A stretch of DNA of 64,000 nt from Amorphophallus konjac (lineage: Eukaryota > Streptophyta > Magnoliopsida > Alismatales > Araceae): the NCBI GenBank assembly GCA_022559845.1, contig CM040117.1:143968732-144032731 (forward strand), in the 5' to 3' direction. Positions 46,085-58,294 of the stretch are shown here, piece after piece (positions within the stretch are counted from its first letter, which is position 1; each line of letters opens with the position of its first letter). The notes below the pieces were generated by a model that worked only from the letters and a program-made list of their open reading frames with translations, was not told the origin of the DNA and searched no databases. The translations under genes were made by a program, and so were the position numbers.

Positions 46085-46345
46085 AATTCTCCACGGAGTA
46101 AAAAAAAAAAAGAAATGAAAAATGGGGTTAAAAATAGAGATACCCCGCCGGCCTTATTTCTAAACTAGGACAAGGGTGAAAATAGCTATAACTCGGCTGT
46201 GGCGAAAACCCGAAAGGGCGTTACAGGTAAAATCGGGTATCCCGCCACGTGAAAAACCGAAAGGGCGCGTGGGCAAAAGCAAGAGGGGGCTGACTTCGGC
46301 GAAAATCCGAAAGGGCGTTTGAGTCAGTAATGTGATGAAAAAAAT
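46085..46345 (+). repeat. E5 dispersed block, copy 2
   Basis: A second copy of the block at 44706-44960, with the same order of words (aatggggttaaaaatagaga, ggctgtggcgaaaac, cacgtgaaaaaccgaaaggg). Confidence 0.8.
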
Positions 46346-46424
46346 GAATGATAAAAAAATGAAATGAAATGATGATGTAGTAACGAGGTTACCCTCGTTC
46401 GTCATTCCACTTCCACCTACCTTT

Positions 46425-47123
46425 TCGGCCCTTGTCGCCATCGGCAAGACTGGCCATCCTTTTCAACCCTTGTCACCATCGGCAAGATCGGTCGCTACCT
46501 TTCGGTCCTTGTCACCATCGGCAAGACCGGCTATCCTTTCGGCCCTTGTCACCATCGGCAAGACCGGCCACCCTTTCGACCCTTGTCACCATCGGTAATA
46601 TCGATCGCTACCTTTTGGCCCTTGTCACCATCGAAAAGATCGGCCATCCTTTCGACCCTTGTCACCATCGACAATATCGGTCTCTACCCTTACGGCCCTT
46701 GTCACCATCGGCAAGACCAGCCACCCTTTCAACCCTTGTCACCATCGGTAAGATCGGTCACTATCTTTTGGTCCTTGTCACCATCAGCAAGATCGGTCAC
46801 TACCTTTCGATCCTTGTCGTCATCGTCAAGACCGGCCATCCTTTCGACCCTTGTCACCATCGGCAAGATCTGTCGCTACCCTTCCGGCCCTTGTCACCAT
46901 CGACAAGACCGGCCACCCTTTCGACCCTTGTCACCATCGGCAAGATCGGTCGCTACCTTTCGGTCCTTGTCACCATCGGCAAGATCGGCTATCCTTTCGG
47001 CCCTTGTCACCATCGGCAAGACCGGCCACCCTTTCGACCCTTGTCACCATCGGCAAGATCGATCGCTACCTTTCGACCTTGTCAACATCGGCAAGACCAC
47101 CCACCCTTTTGACCCTTGTCACC
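46425..47123 (+). repeat. 38-40-bp tandem repeat in E5, left part
   Basis: Unit cccttgtcaccatcggcaag plus accggccaccctttcga, alternating with a variant ending atcggtcgctacctttcgg. About 18 units lie here. E7 is inserted in the array, which resumes at 58295. The unit resembles the first third of the 121-bp unit. Confidence 0.9.
47119..47123. repeat. E7 target-site duplication (left)
   Basis: tcacc before TGATAGGGTG; the matching copy is at 58295-58299. The host repeat contains tcacc once per unit, so chance agreement at a displaced junction is not negligible. Confidence 0.7.
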
Positions 47124-50100
47124 TGATAGGGTGCTAGGCCCGGATACAGAGGGGGGGGGAATGTAACCCTCTAGAAAATATAGCCCAAATTAGAACAATA
47201 AAGCTCAGATATGCGGAATAAGACTAATGAGCTTTCCAAGAGGAAATGATAAGGCAACACATGGACAAACAGTTGGACTGCAACAATGCAGCCACCTGAT
47301 CAACCAGAAATGAAGGCAGAGCTAAACAATGCAAACACACTAAGCAGAATATAATGCTCAAAAATTAACTTTCTAGATAATGCAACTAGCCAAGCATGCA
47401 CAACCTGTGAATGGGAGGTAGAAGATATGGAGCTAATGCAAGGCAAACCACGGCACAAATAGTTTTAAGGTGTTTCGGTCCTTCAGACCTACATCCACCC
47501 CTCACTCCCAACCGGAGTGAGGCTACACTAGCTAATGCTAGACAAGCAGACTCAGTCTGCAAACAGTTGCTGCCACACAGCTTGACCAGGGGAACAGCCT
47601 CCCCTCTTCCTCCCAACTGGAGGGACACCCCAAGTGACTCCCAGCCACTTGGAACCCAGAGACCGAAGTCTCTCTTCCTCCAGACCAGGAGGGAACCAAC
47701 CAGTGACTTCCAATCACCAGCAAACCAGAGGTCGAAGACCTCTCTTCCTCCAACCGGAGGGACCCCTGGACTTGCAACCCACAAGCCCAGAACCGGAGAC
47801 AAGTCTCCCTTCCTCCAACCGGAGGTAACCCACAAGTAGCTCCCAGCTACTTGCAACCGGAGATCAGATCTCCCTTCTCCTGATCCACAGGAGGAACCCG
47901 ACCTCACTACTGAGAATCGGAAGAACAAGGATAACCAAATAAAAGCGGGAAAAACAGAAACACGAAATGAAAATAACTTCAGCAAACAGAACGCTGAAAA
48001 ATGAAATGCACAATGTGGCTCTCAACGGAGCTGACTGGCCTGGATCTGATCCACGGTCCAGTAGACAGATCTTCGGGTAAGCTTCTCTTCCTCTTCTCTT
48101 CTCTCTCACTTTCTTTTTCTCTTAACCCTCACGAGCTCTCTAACTCTCTCTTTCTCTTCTTTTCCTTCTGCTCTTCTTCTCTTTTCTTTTCTTCTTCTTT
48201 CGCAGGCTCTCTCTGTCTCTTCTCTTCTCTTCTTCTTCTGCTTTCTACTGCAGCTCTTTTCTTCTTCTGCTCTTTCACTCTCTCGATCTCTTTTCCTCTA
48301 TTCTCTTCGGCTCACGCTCTCTACTATTCTCTCTTCTTCTCTTTTTCTTCCTCTTTTCTTTTTCTGGGTCGAAGGACTTTTTGCTCTCCAGGCTTCTTCT
48401 TCGATCCCCTTCATCTGTTGGATGAAGGCTTCCTTTTATAAGCAGCAGCCAGCAAGAGGGCAGCACTGGGCGTGTGTGGCTTCCTCATTTCCCGCCCAGA
48501 ACTTGTGGCCACGTGTCAGTCTCTCAGCCAGCTTCAGCACACGTGTCACAATCTTGTCTGCCCTTCCAGCCTCGTATCATGTGCCTCCCATTCACTGAGG
48601 AATATTCTTCCTCGGACCACCTTCTTCTTTTTGTTTTTCTTCTTCTCCTGCAAAGAATTAAAACGATTAAAACTCAGGCCACAAAAACTAAAACTGCACG
48701 AGGTGTGTAGGAACAACAATAGGTGCACTATACTGAGAACGACACGAGGTACGGAGAAGGAAATAACACGGAGTAAAAACGATAGAAACACGCGATCAAA
48801 GGAACCTTGGACGAAGATAGAAAGAAACAACACGAGCACATAAACACAAGAATAACACGAAGACACGAATACAAAAGCAACACGAAGACACGAATATAAA
48901 AACAACACGACATAACAAACAGCAAAGAGAACGGCACGAGGTGAAACGACACTTTACTAAAAAGACTTGAATACACACGAAAACAACTCGAGTACTAAGT
49001 TGCTCGAACGTACGAACGACTCGAAGACGAGGACGACACGGGCTGACAACAACTCGAAGATGAGAACAGTAACCGACACGAAGTGTGGTTACAAAACAAG
49101 AAAGACACGAGGTCTAGGAAAGGCAACACGAAGATAGAAATAATAAAGAAACGACTCGAACTAAGGACGACATGGAGACGACATAGTCAGACTCGACTTG
49201 AGACACTTAAAGCTTGAATTTAGAGAAAAATGCACGAAGTAAAATCAACACGAAGACAGAAGACAGACACGGCTATCACGACACGTGATGAAGCAGTGAA
49301 ACCAGGAAAGAACGACTCGAGGAACAACAGTAAGTGACACGAAAACACAAGAGCAAACATAAAGGATGACTCGAGATGAGCAACTAAATACTGAGGAAAC
49401 GACACGAGGTTCACAGGGAAATGACTCGAAGTTCGTCAGAACAATTCGAACTGCTTCAGTAAACATCACGAAGACAGAAGGTGAAGCGACTCGAAGTCAC
49501 AGGAAATCAACACGACATATGAAAGAAATAATACGGACACACAAAGTACTACCTCATAGCAGTTTTCCTGTTAATCATGGAAATTTCAAATGCATAACAT
49601 TACGCAAGATATCTGATTAAAATGAGAATACTTAACATAGTGATGCTCATCATCAAAACACTAGGGAAGTCACAAACAAGAAAGTTGTGAATAACAAGGC
49701 ATGTTGTACAGACTTCAAACAATATGCATCAGACAACTGTGTATGGACTTGAAGACCCTTAGCCAATGTATAGACTTCAGGTGGAGACCAATGTGTAGAC
49801 TTCTCGTGAAACCCCAATGTGCAGACATGACGCTGTACAGACTTTCCAAAGAAAACGTAACGCTGTACAGACTTGAACTGAAGACCAATGTATGGACTTC
49901 AAAACAGATGCTAAGGCCAAGAGGAGTGTATAGACTTTCACGATGTATGGACTTGGTCTCAAAAAAAATGTAAGCGATGTACACACTTAGCCAATGTGTG
50001 GACTTTGCCTTAGACGCTAAATGAGATGCTAAAGTCTGTATAGACTTGAAGAACCTGAAACAAAGTCCATACACACAGCGTTGACGCTACAGACTTGAGA

Positions 50101-50452
50101 ATGCTCACAGCGTTGACGCTGCAAGAGACGTAGGCTGTACAGACTTTGCCTAAGACAATGCATGAACATATCAGCAGAGAAGCAATGCACAGAACAGAAA
50201 TCAAGCACAAGCCAATATATCACAGAGAAGTAATGCACAGAACAGAAATCAAGCACAAGCCAATATATCACAGCATGACTCAAGCATACAGCATGACTCA
50301 AGCATACGCATGCATGCATTCTTCACAATTCAGATATGGCACACTTATGCAATCTCCCACAGAAAAGGTCAGACATATTCAAGATAATGTGGTGACTCAT
50401 TCATGTTGCTATCATTAAAATATCACATCATCAACAAAGCACAAGGGGCACA
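47124..50452 (-). repeat. E7 left (3') LTR (3329 bp)
   Basis: It runs TGATAGGGTGCTAGGC to GGGGCACA; on the minus strand it starts TGTGCCCCTTG after the polypurine tract. Content: repeated aaccggaggg words (47500-47880), a C/T-rich stretch (48070-48440), a cacga/gactcga word-rich stretch (48690-49540), and repeated gtayagactt words (49690-50140). The open frames are products of this low complexity. Confidence 0.88.
48431..48442 (-). promoter_or_regulatory. E7 LTR TATA box (candidate)
   Basis: The minus strand reads CTTATAAAAGGA, conserved at about 57000-57011 in the right LTR. The C/T-rich plus-strand stretch downstream would be a purine-rich leader in the transcript. Confidence 0.55.
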
Positions 50453-50456
50453 ATAA

Positions 50457-50469
50457 TCTCCCCCTTTTT
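50457..50469 (-). promoter_or_regulatory. E7 polypurine tract
   Basis: The minus strand reads AAAAAGGGGGAGA, followed within a few bases by the LTR start TGTGCCCC. Confidence 0.8.
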
Positions 50470-52963
50470 GATGATGGCAACATAATGAGTCACACTGACT
50501 CATCAAATTATTCTCCCCCTTTGACATAATCAAAAAGAAGGGAAATGATTTGATAGTCAAATGCAGCACAACAATGCAGAGAATGAGTCAAGGTTCTTAA
50601 AAATGAAGATCTCCCTTATGACAGTGAAACAGTTCTCCCCCTATCAACCTGCATGATTGACTACTCTCCCCTTAGATGATAAAAAAACCATAACTCCCCC
50701 TGAAGCACAGGAATGGACTCTGGTTATCCAGTAAATCAATCTGAATTCAGCCATTACAAAGAATCTGAATTTTGGTGAAGATACCACAGAATCAGAACTT
50801 ATTGCAGAACAAGATGGAAGATTCTAACAGTGTGGAGAGAAATACATCTCAGGAACCAATTTGAAATCCACCATCATAAAGATTCTGAGGTTCAGAAGGT
50901 TGCAAGTGAGCAAGGTAATAATGGGAGTGGCACCTCACATTTGTATGGTCAGAAAAATACAGATGGAATCAGTCAACTGATAAGAAAGGAGTTGACTATA
51001 CAGTTTTTGTTGATCATGCATAAATCTGATCATGAGGGATTTGAATGCAAGGTCACAAATGATATGAACATGATTCAGTGTGACAAGGAATGCTCCCCCT
51101 GAATAGATGCCAATTGATATGCAAGTGATGCATGACATGGAAGCTCCCCCTCAATAAGTGGAATCTTATGAGATAGATGAGAGGAGACCACAGGGGCAAA
51201 CAAGGAGAAGTTCAGGTCAATGAGCCAAGAACAGGTTCAATTAGCAGATTTCTAAAGAGGCTTCAACTACAAGAATTTCAGTCAGATTTTCAAGGAAATG
51301 TCATTTTCATAAATCCAAAACATAAGTTTTCAAAGTCTTCCATTATAGGGGCTTATGAATGAGCTTTTTGAACAGCATGGTTTAAACATGATGTATGCAG
51401 ATTTTATCAATAAAATTCTGTATTGATATCTAAAACTATGTTTTAATAAAAATGAACCAAGCCCTCATATTTATCTTGATTATCCTCCCTTTGTCTTACA
51501 CAATCAAATTTATTGACTTCTTTCAGAATTACATGCATCAGTATTGAAATCAAGTAATTATGAAGTCATATGATTTTGTCTAGGGTTGTAGCAATTTGAT
51601 TTTTACATCAATATTCATATATTTCAATTTGTTCAACAATTTTCATGCTACAAATTTTACGAGCACTCTAGTTTAGTGCACACCTTGTAACTAGAGGATA
51701 TAACTTGATCAGAGGCCAATATCCCTAAGCACTTAGTGTGACTAACTGTCATGCTTTATCTGAACAGAGATAGCATATACACATCATGACACACTGCAAA
51801 TCATTTCTTGATGAGTGAATTGTATTTCTCAGTGTGCATGCCATTGCTCTGCCTGAATTTCAATGAATTCTTAATCAGAGTTAACTATGGTACCTCATGA
51901 CACAGTCGTTAGGACATGTGTTTTTCAGTGACCAAGGTCATTGCTCTGACAGATATTACCCTTTAGATTTTTCAGAAAAATTCATTGCTTCAAGTCAATA
52001 ATAATTTCATGCACTTAATCAGTTGAAGTCATGTATTCAAGAGTGCAGATTTCAGAAGTTTTCACAAGACTCAACATGAACCAAATGGTTAAGGTTTATT
52101 AAACATGCTTCAGATATGTCAAGAGATTTTAAAGTTAAACTCCATGAATACATTAAGCTTAAACCACATGAGTTATTTCGGACATTCATAAAAATGTATA
52201 ATAGAAGATTTCTAGTTCAAGAATTTTCAGATTTATGATCGAGATAGTCCCATTGAAATCTTCATGAATGACTGATAGAAATTCTGATACCAAATGATAC
52301 CAATTGTTATCAATTGATAGGAGAGATTTTGAAGCTTAAGATTTCAAAAATATGTTCAAGGTTTGATCAAAGAGAATCAATGAAAGGATATGCAATGAAT
52401 TTTCACATGAGTATGCATTTGACAACCTATATGCAATGCATTGACTCCCCCTAACACTATGCATTCAGACAATCTTTTTGGCATTTTTCATGAAAAGTAA
52501 TGCAATTTACTACATGCATGCAAAGACTCAACACTGAATGCTATGCAAGGATATGCAATTAACTCCCCCTGAAAACATGCAATGTTTGCACTGAAAACTG
52601 AACATATGAAACCAATTGATGTTGTGACTTCTGCACAATCAGACTGTCCTATCATTTTTTTTTTTTTTTGGAAAGCAATGGACAGATTTCAAACACCATT
52701 CAGATGCAGTACAGATTTTTCAATGTACTATATATGCAAATCACATATATGCACTTCAGATGAGGAGAGTTCAGAGGCATCAATTAAGACAATGCAGATG
52801 AAGAATGATTATGCAAAAATAGATTTAGTATGTCATGCAGTAGAATTAAAAATAGGAAGTGCAAGAAATTTACCTGAAAGATTCAGGAAGGGGTTTTCAT
52901 TCTTGAGTGCCTTGGTGTATTACCCCTTTTATTTCAGTCCAAAGGCACACCTGCATAGCAATG
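50470..52963 (-). other. E7 internal region without pol, with repeated AGGGGGAG words
   Basis: No protease, integrase or RT motif is found in either direction. The plus strand carries ctccccct or near copies at about 50512, 50634, 50694, 51091, 51144, 52445 and 52563, i.e. AGGGGGAG on the element's strand. Sireviruses are known for multiple polypurine-tract-like motifs upstream of the 3' LTR. The remainder is AT-rich sequence without recognisable content. Confidence 0.65.
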
Positions 52964-55570
52964 TTATTTTGCACAAACAGGTACCCAAGAACTCTTGGGT
53001 CCTGATATGACAGTATTACTCCTAGCAAGTTTCCTCAGCACATTTCTAGGAGCAATTTTCAGATCTGATTTATGCACATTCTTAATAGCATGAATTCTAT
53101 GTGCATATGCATGAGATTTCTTGTTAACAGAATAAAAAATCTGTTTGCCAAAACCAGTTTGGTTTTGATATCCTGCCAGCCAGCAGGTTGCAGCCCTGTG
53201 ACCTGGCTTCCCATAATGATGACATGTAGATTTCGCAACGTGGAGTTTAGCAGGGTTATTTTGAACACGCCAACAATTTTCAGCTCTATGGCCTGACTTT
53301 CTATAGTTATAACATGAAGGTTTTGCAAATTATCTTACAGGAAATTTAGCATGTTTGAGATTCACATTTCTACCCTGAATATGCTAACAATCCTTGACTA
53401 TATGGCCATGCTTTCTACAGTGAGAGCAATAATAGGCATTCTTTTTAAAATTGAGTTCATTATTGCCATAGCCTCCTTGGCCATACCAAAAATCAATGGC
53501 CTTGTGGCCATCCTTTCCACATTCAAAGCATGAAATAGAATTTCTTTTAAAAGAGCCTGACCAGCATTCAGAGGCCTTGTGACCCATTTTGTTGCAGTTA
53601 AAACAGATGATATGCTGGTTCATTGAAACAGATTTGTTTTTATTAAAAACATGTTAGTTTGCAGGGAATTTAGCATGATATGAATAAAAGGTTTTCTTAC
53701 CACTAGCAAACCAGCAATGAGCAATTGAGTGTCCTAATTTACCACAATTAGAATATGTGACACTCCTTTTCTGAGGTGAGGGATTTTTATCATGAGATCT
53801 CCTAGCATTCTTATCATCCTTCTCCATCAACTTACACTCATGCATCAGATGACCAACTTTATGACAATAATGACAGATAATCTTCTTTTTAGATGCATGT
53901 GAGTGTGTGTGAGGACTGTGATCAGCAAACACTGATGGACCCTTTTTATTCATTTTCTGTTCTCCAGTCATTTTCTGATTTTTATCCTGTTTTTCTGTCC
54001 TCTTAGCCTTGTACTGAATTGGAGATGAAGTAGAAGGCTTTTCCTGTTCAGAAGATTTGACAAAGATAATTTTCAGGTTGGCTCCATCAACCTTCCTCAT
54101 GACTGGACTGTAACCTAGTCCTTCCTTTTTAAAATTAATCTTTGTTCCCAACTTTTTCTGAGCAATGGGCTGTTTGTCTTTAGAGGTGGTGGCTACATCT
54201 GAACCACTTACAAAAGATGTCATAACTTTGTTCTGAAGGTCCTTCTTATTTATCTTATTGTAGCCCAGCCCTTCCTTCCTAGGGTTGATTTTTATACCTA
54301 GTAGCTTGTCTAGGTTTTTCTGCCCATCAACAAATTTAGACAAGGAAACCTTCAAATCCTGAATTTCATTTTCTAAAGAGGAAGTATGTAGCTCATAACT
54401 GGCAATCTCTTGTTCACTGCAATTCACACATTCAGTTAACACCTTGTTGGCAGTTTTATATTTTTCAATTTCATTTTCCAGATTGCTCAGTTTATCAGAA
54501 TCTTCAATGCAAACAGTTTTTCCTCTTTACAAAGTAAGAAGTCTTTCAGACATGCCACTGTTTAACAGCTTCAATTTTTCAATTTCTTCTTTAAGCTTAT
54601 CATTTTGAATCAATTAATTTATTAGAAGCTGATCTTCTGAATTGACTTCATACTTTCTTTCATTTTCAATTTCCTTCATATCCTTTTGCTATTTTTCAAG
54701 ATCTTTCTGTAATTCTATGTTTACAGACTTTATGACATTAAGTTTTTCAATCAGCAATTTGTTCTCCTGTTTAAGTTTCTCTGATTTTTCTTCATTTTCT
54801 TTGAAGAACCCTCTAAGAGAATCATTTTCTGATTTCAGCTTGTTTAGATCAGATTTAACACATTCAACTTCTTTCAGCAAATCTTTACTCTGAACAGACT
54901 CATGACAAGTTTGGCTAAGCTTCTTCTCAAGTTCAGAGTTTTCTTTTACATGATCTTGATTCTCAATTTTTAGCAATGAAATTTATTTCTTTAGCATTTG
55001 AATATCAGACATACAAGTATCATGAACATTTTTTAGTTCAACACAGTTTTCACATGGAGAATCGACACTGTCTGACCTACTATTCTTCTTCAATTTTTTG
55101 TATTGTTTTCTTAACTGTTCATGAGATTCAAATAATTCAGCATATGCATTCTCCCAATCTTCTAGAGAAAAATTCTCGAAGACATTTACCTCATCATCAT
55201 CATCTTCTTCATTTTGATTGCTGCCTTGATCGCTACCACTTTGATTGCTTCTGTTGACCATCATGCAGCTGTCCACATCTATCTCCTGAATTCGCTTCAG
55301 TGTATCCAAAATATCTTTAGCCGAACTGCAATCAAGGAAACATGAATGGAAAGCTCTATCAGTAGCTGACTTCATCAGATTTATAGTTATCTGATTTTCT
55401 TCATGCTTAGACTTGTGACTGTCAGTCCATTTGGACCTTTTCTTTGGTAGTTCATGAGGACCGTGTGAAATTACTTTCCACAGGTCTGGATTCACAGATT
55501 TAACATAATTCTCCAGACTAGCAAACCATGCATTAAAATGCGTACCACTGAAAATCGGTGGATGAGCCAT
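52964..55570 (-). pseudogene. E7 Gag with coiled coil and zinc-knuckle array, stop-interrupted
   Basis: One frame runs from ATG 55570 (MAHPPIFSGTHFNAW) to TAA 52964, about 870 codons, with several nonsense codons but no shift seen (for example at 54983, 53654 and 53384). N-terminal block: YVKSVNPDLWKVISHGP and KDILDTLKRIQE, the copia Gag type. The middle (55100-54450) is rich in Glu, Lys and Leu and likely coiled coil. The C-terminal half has about eight CCHC-type knuckles. It ends in GPKSSWVPVCAK, similar to the Gag-protease junction of Sireviruses, but no protease follows. It would form particles. Confidence 0.8.
53170..53910 (-). other. Zinc-knuckle array within E7 Gag
   Basis: In order: CHYCHKVGHLMHEC, a variant YSNCGKLGHSIAHC, a degenerate YSYHAKF unit, CFNCNKMGHKASEC, CFECGKDGHKAIDF, CSHCRKHGHIVKDC, CYNYRKSGHRAENC and CHHYGKPGHRAATC. 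All lie in the Gag frame. Spacing CX2CX4HX4C is kept in most; some Cys are replaced by Tyr, Ser or Phe. Confidence 0.82.
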
Positions 55571-55680
55571 TGAAAACAAATCAGATTAATGCAATAGGAA
55601 TATTGATGCACTAAAAACAAATTAGCACACAATACTACAAGATCGGATCTGCAGGTCACTGGACCTTCTAAGCAGAAACC

Positions 55681-55692
55681 GCTCTGATACCA
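55681..55692 (-). promoter_or_regulatory. E7 primer-binding site (initiator tRNA-Met)
   Basis: The minus strand reads TGGTATCAGAGC, two bases from the LTR end CCGATCA. Confidence 0.92.
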
Positions 55693-55694
55693 AC

Positions 55695-57747
55695 TGATCG
55701 GGTGCTAGGCCCGGATACGGAGGGGGGGTGAATGTAACCCTCTAGAAAATATAGCCCAAATTAGAACAATAAAGCTTAGATATGCGGAATAAGACTAATG
55801 AGCTTTCCAAGATGAAATGATAAGGCAATACATGGACAAACAGTTGGACTGCAACAATGCAGCCACCTGATCAACTAGAAACGAAGGCAGAGCTAAACAA
55901 CGCAAACACACTAAGCAGAATATAATGCTCAAAAATTAACTTTCTAGATAATGCAACTAGCCAAGCATGCACAACCTGTGAATGGGAGGTAGAAGATATG
56001 GAGCTAACACAAGGCAAACCACGACACAAATAGTTTTAAGGTGGTTCGGTCCTTCAGACCTACATCCACCCCTCACTCCCAACCGGAGTGAGGCTACACT
56101 AGCTAATGGTAGACAAGCAGACTCAGTCTGCAAACAGTTGCTGCCACACAGCTTGACCAGGGGAACAGCCTCCCCTCTTCTCCCAACCGGAGGACACCCC
56201 AAGTGACTCCCAGCCACTTGGAACCCAGAGACCGAAGTCTCTCTTCCTCCAGACCAGGAGGGAACCAACCAGTGACTTCCAGTCACCAGCAAACCAGAGG
56301 TCGAAGACCTCTCTTCCTCTAACCGGAGGGACCCCTGGACTTGCAACCCGCAATCCCAGAACCGGAGACAAGTCTCCCTTCCTCCAACCGGAGGGAACCC
56401 ACAAGTAGCTCCCAGCTACTTGCAACCGTAGATCAGATCTCCCTTCTCCTGATCCACAGGAGGAACCCGACCTCACTACTGAGAATCGGAAGAACAAAGA
56501 TAACCAAATAAAAGGGGGAGAAACAGAAACACGAAATGAAAATAACTTCAGCAAACAAAACGCTGAAAAATGAAATGCATAATGTGGCTCTCAACGGAGC
56601 TGACTAGCCTGGAACTGATCCACGGTCCAGTAGACAGATCTTCAGGTAAGCTTCTCTTCCTCTTCTCTTCTCTCTCACTTTCTTTTTCTCTTAACCCTCA
56701 CGAGCTCTCTAACTCTCTCTTTCTCTTCTTTTCCTTCTGCTCTTCCTCTCTTTTCTTTTCTTCTTCTTTCGTAGGCTCTCTCTGTCTCTTCTCTTCTCTT
56801 CTTCTTCTGCTTTCTACTGCAGCTCTTTTCATCTTCTGCTCTTTCACTCTCTCGATCTCTTTTCCTCTATTCTCTTCGGCTCACGCTCTCTACTATTCTC
56901 TCTTCTTCTCTTTTTCTTCCTCTTTTCTTTTTCTGGGTCGAAGGACTTTTTGCTCTCCAGGCTTCTTCTTCGATCCCCTTCATCTGTTGGATGAAGGCTT
57001 CCTTTTATAAGCAGCAGCCAGCAGGAGGGCAGCACTGGGCGCGTGTGGCTTCCTCATTTCCCGCCCAAAACTTGTGGCCACGTGTCAGTCTCTCAGCCAG
57101 CTTCAGCACACGTGTCACAATCCTGTCTGCCCTTCCAGTCTCGGATCATGTGCCTCCCATTCACTGAGGAATATTCTTCCTCGGACCACCTTCTTCTTTT
57201 TGTTTTTCTTCTTCTCCTGCAAAGAATTAAAATGATTAAAACTCAGGGCCACAAAAACTAAAACTGCACGAGGTGTGTAGGAACAACAATAGGTGCACTA
57301 TACTGAGAACGACACGAGGTACGGAGAAGGAAATAACACGGAGTAAAAACGATAGAAACACGCGATCAAAGGAACCTTGGACGAAGATAGAAAGAAACAA
57401 CACGAGGACATAAACACAAGAATAACACGAAGACACGAATACAAAAGCAACACGAAGACACGAATACAAAAACAACACGACATAGCAAATAGCAAAGAGA
57501 ACAGCACGAGGTGAAACGACACTTTACTAAAAAGACTTGAATACACACGAAAACAACTTGAGTACTAAGTTGCTCGAACGTACGAACGACTCGAAGACGA
57601 GGATGACACTGGCTGACAACAACTCGAAGACGAGAACAGTAACCGACACGAAGTGTGGTTACAAAATAAGAAAGACACAAGGTCTAGGAAAGGCAACACG
57701 GAGATAGAAATAACAAAGAAACGACTCGAACTAAGGACGACATGGAA
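55695..57747 (-). repeat. E7 right (5') LTR, inner part only
   Basis: It matches 47124-49177 closely through ggacgacatgga, then departs at 57747. The outer ~1.27 kb of the LTR (equivalent to 49178-50452) is absent and replaced by the TRIM. Confidence 0.88.
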
Positions 57748-57994
57748 GTTTATAGGATCAAGCCCCTACCGTTGCGCTAAAAGCTCGAGCTGGTAGCGAA
57801 GGTTAGACCGTATTTCATTATGGCAGCGTAGAGCCCCACGTCTATGACGTGCTGTGGGCGGGCATGAGGGGCTTCGCACATGGACCCCATAATCCATGTG
57901 GCGGGTTGGGCTGCCAAGCACCGATGGTCCCACGTGGGTCCCATACCCCACGTGGTACACACCAAATCCAAGGAGACGCTGGCATAAACCAACA
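57748..57994 (-). repeat. TRIM terminal repeat, left
   Basis: 247 bp, nearly identical to 58049-58294. Confidence 0.9.
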
Positions 57995-58036
57995 ATCTCC
58001 CCCCCAGCGGCACCTGGGATTTGAACCCGCGACCTC

Positions 58037-58048
58037 GCTCTGATACCA
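58037..58048 (-). promoter_or_regulatory. TRIM primer-binding site, followed by a B-box-like word
   Basis: The minus strand reads TGGTATCAGAGC, then gaggtcgcGGTTCAAATCC-type sequence (58020-58036), resembling the RNA polymerase III B box and tRNA T arm. There is no full tRNA fold around it. Confidence 0.75.
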
Positions 58049-58294
58049 GTTTATAGGATCAAGCCCCTACCGTTGCGCAAAAGCTCGAGCTGGTAGCGAA
58101 GGTTAGACCATATTTTCTTATGGCAGCGCAGAGCCCCACGTCTATGACGTGCTGTGGGCGGGCATGAGGGGCTTCGCACATGGACCCCATAATCCATGCG
58201 GCGAGTTGGGCTGCCAAGCACCGATGGTCCCACGTGGGTCCCATACCCCACGTGGTACACACCAAATCCAAGGAGACACAGGCATAAACCAACA
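58049..58294 (-). repeat. TRIM terminal repeat, right
   Basis: 246 bp; its outer end ...AAACCAACA directly meets the host repeat at tcacc. Confidence 0.9.

Larger units (their letters stand above)
47124..58294 (-). mobile_element. E7: pol-less Sirevirus-like Ty1/copia element with a TRIM at its 5' end
   Basis: The left (3') LTR is 47124-50452. The right (5') LTR starts at 55695 next to the PBS. The 5-bp duplication tcacc flanks 47124 (47119-47123) and 58294 (58295-58299). The right LTR matches the left only up to 57746. From 57748 to 58294 the sequence is instead a complete TRIM, whose outer end abuts tcacc. Internally there is one long Gag and a stretch with many AGGGGGAG words, but no protease, integrase or RT. 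Gag type and repeated polypurine words point to Sirevirus. Confidence 0.82.
57748..58294 (-). mobile_element. TRIM (547 bp) with two ~247-bp terminal repeats
   Basis: Direct repeats 57748-57994 and 58049-58294 flank a 54-bp internal region holding only a PBS (58037-58048) and a G-rich polypurine tract (57995-58008 read on the minus strand). On the minus strand the repeats run TGTTGGTTTATGCC to GATCCTATAAAC. There is no coding content. No target duplication is seen around the TRIM itself (tggaa versus tcacc). It is joined to the E7 LTR on its left. Confidence 0.85.

Noticed and set aside
46432..47137. Frames of 180-226 codons across the 38-bp array
   Set aside because: They are translations of the tandem repeat in several frames at once; the unit is not a multiple that favours one frame.
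48001..48441. Ser/Leu/Phe-rich frame in the E7 LTR
   Set aside because: It is a translation of a C/T-rich tract in the LTR leader; the second LTR copy has the same tract and no domain is recognisable.
53072..53533. Plus-strand frames opposite the E7 zinc-knuckle array
   Set aside because: They are shadows of the Gag frame on the minus strand, which has clear CCHC motifs.
58020..58048. tRNA gene
   Set aside because: Only a B-box-like word and the PBS are present. There is no A box at the right distance and no cloverleaf; the context is a TRIM interior.
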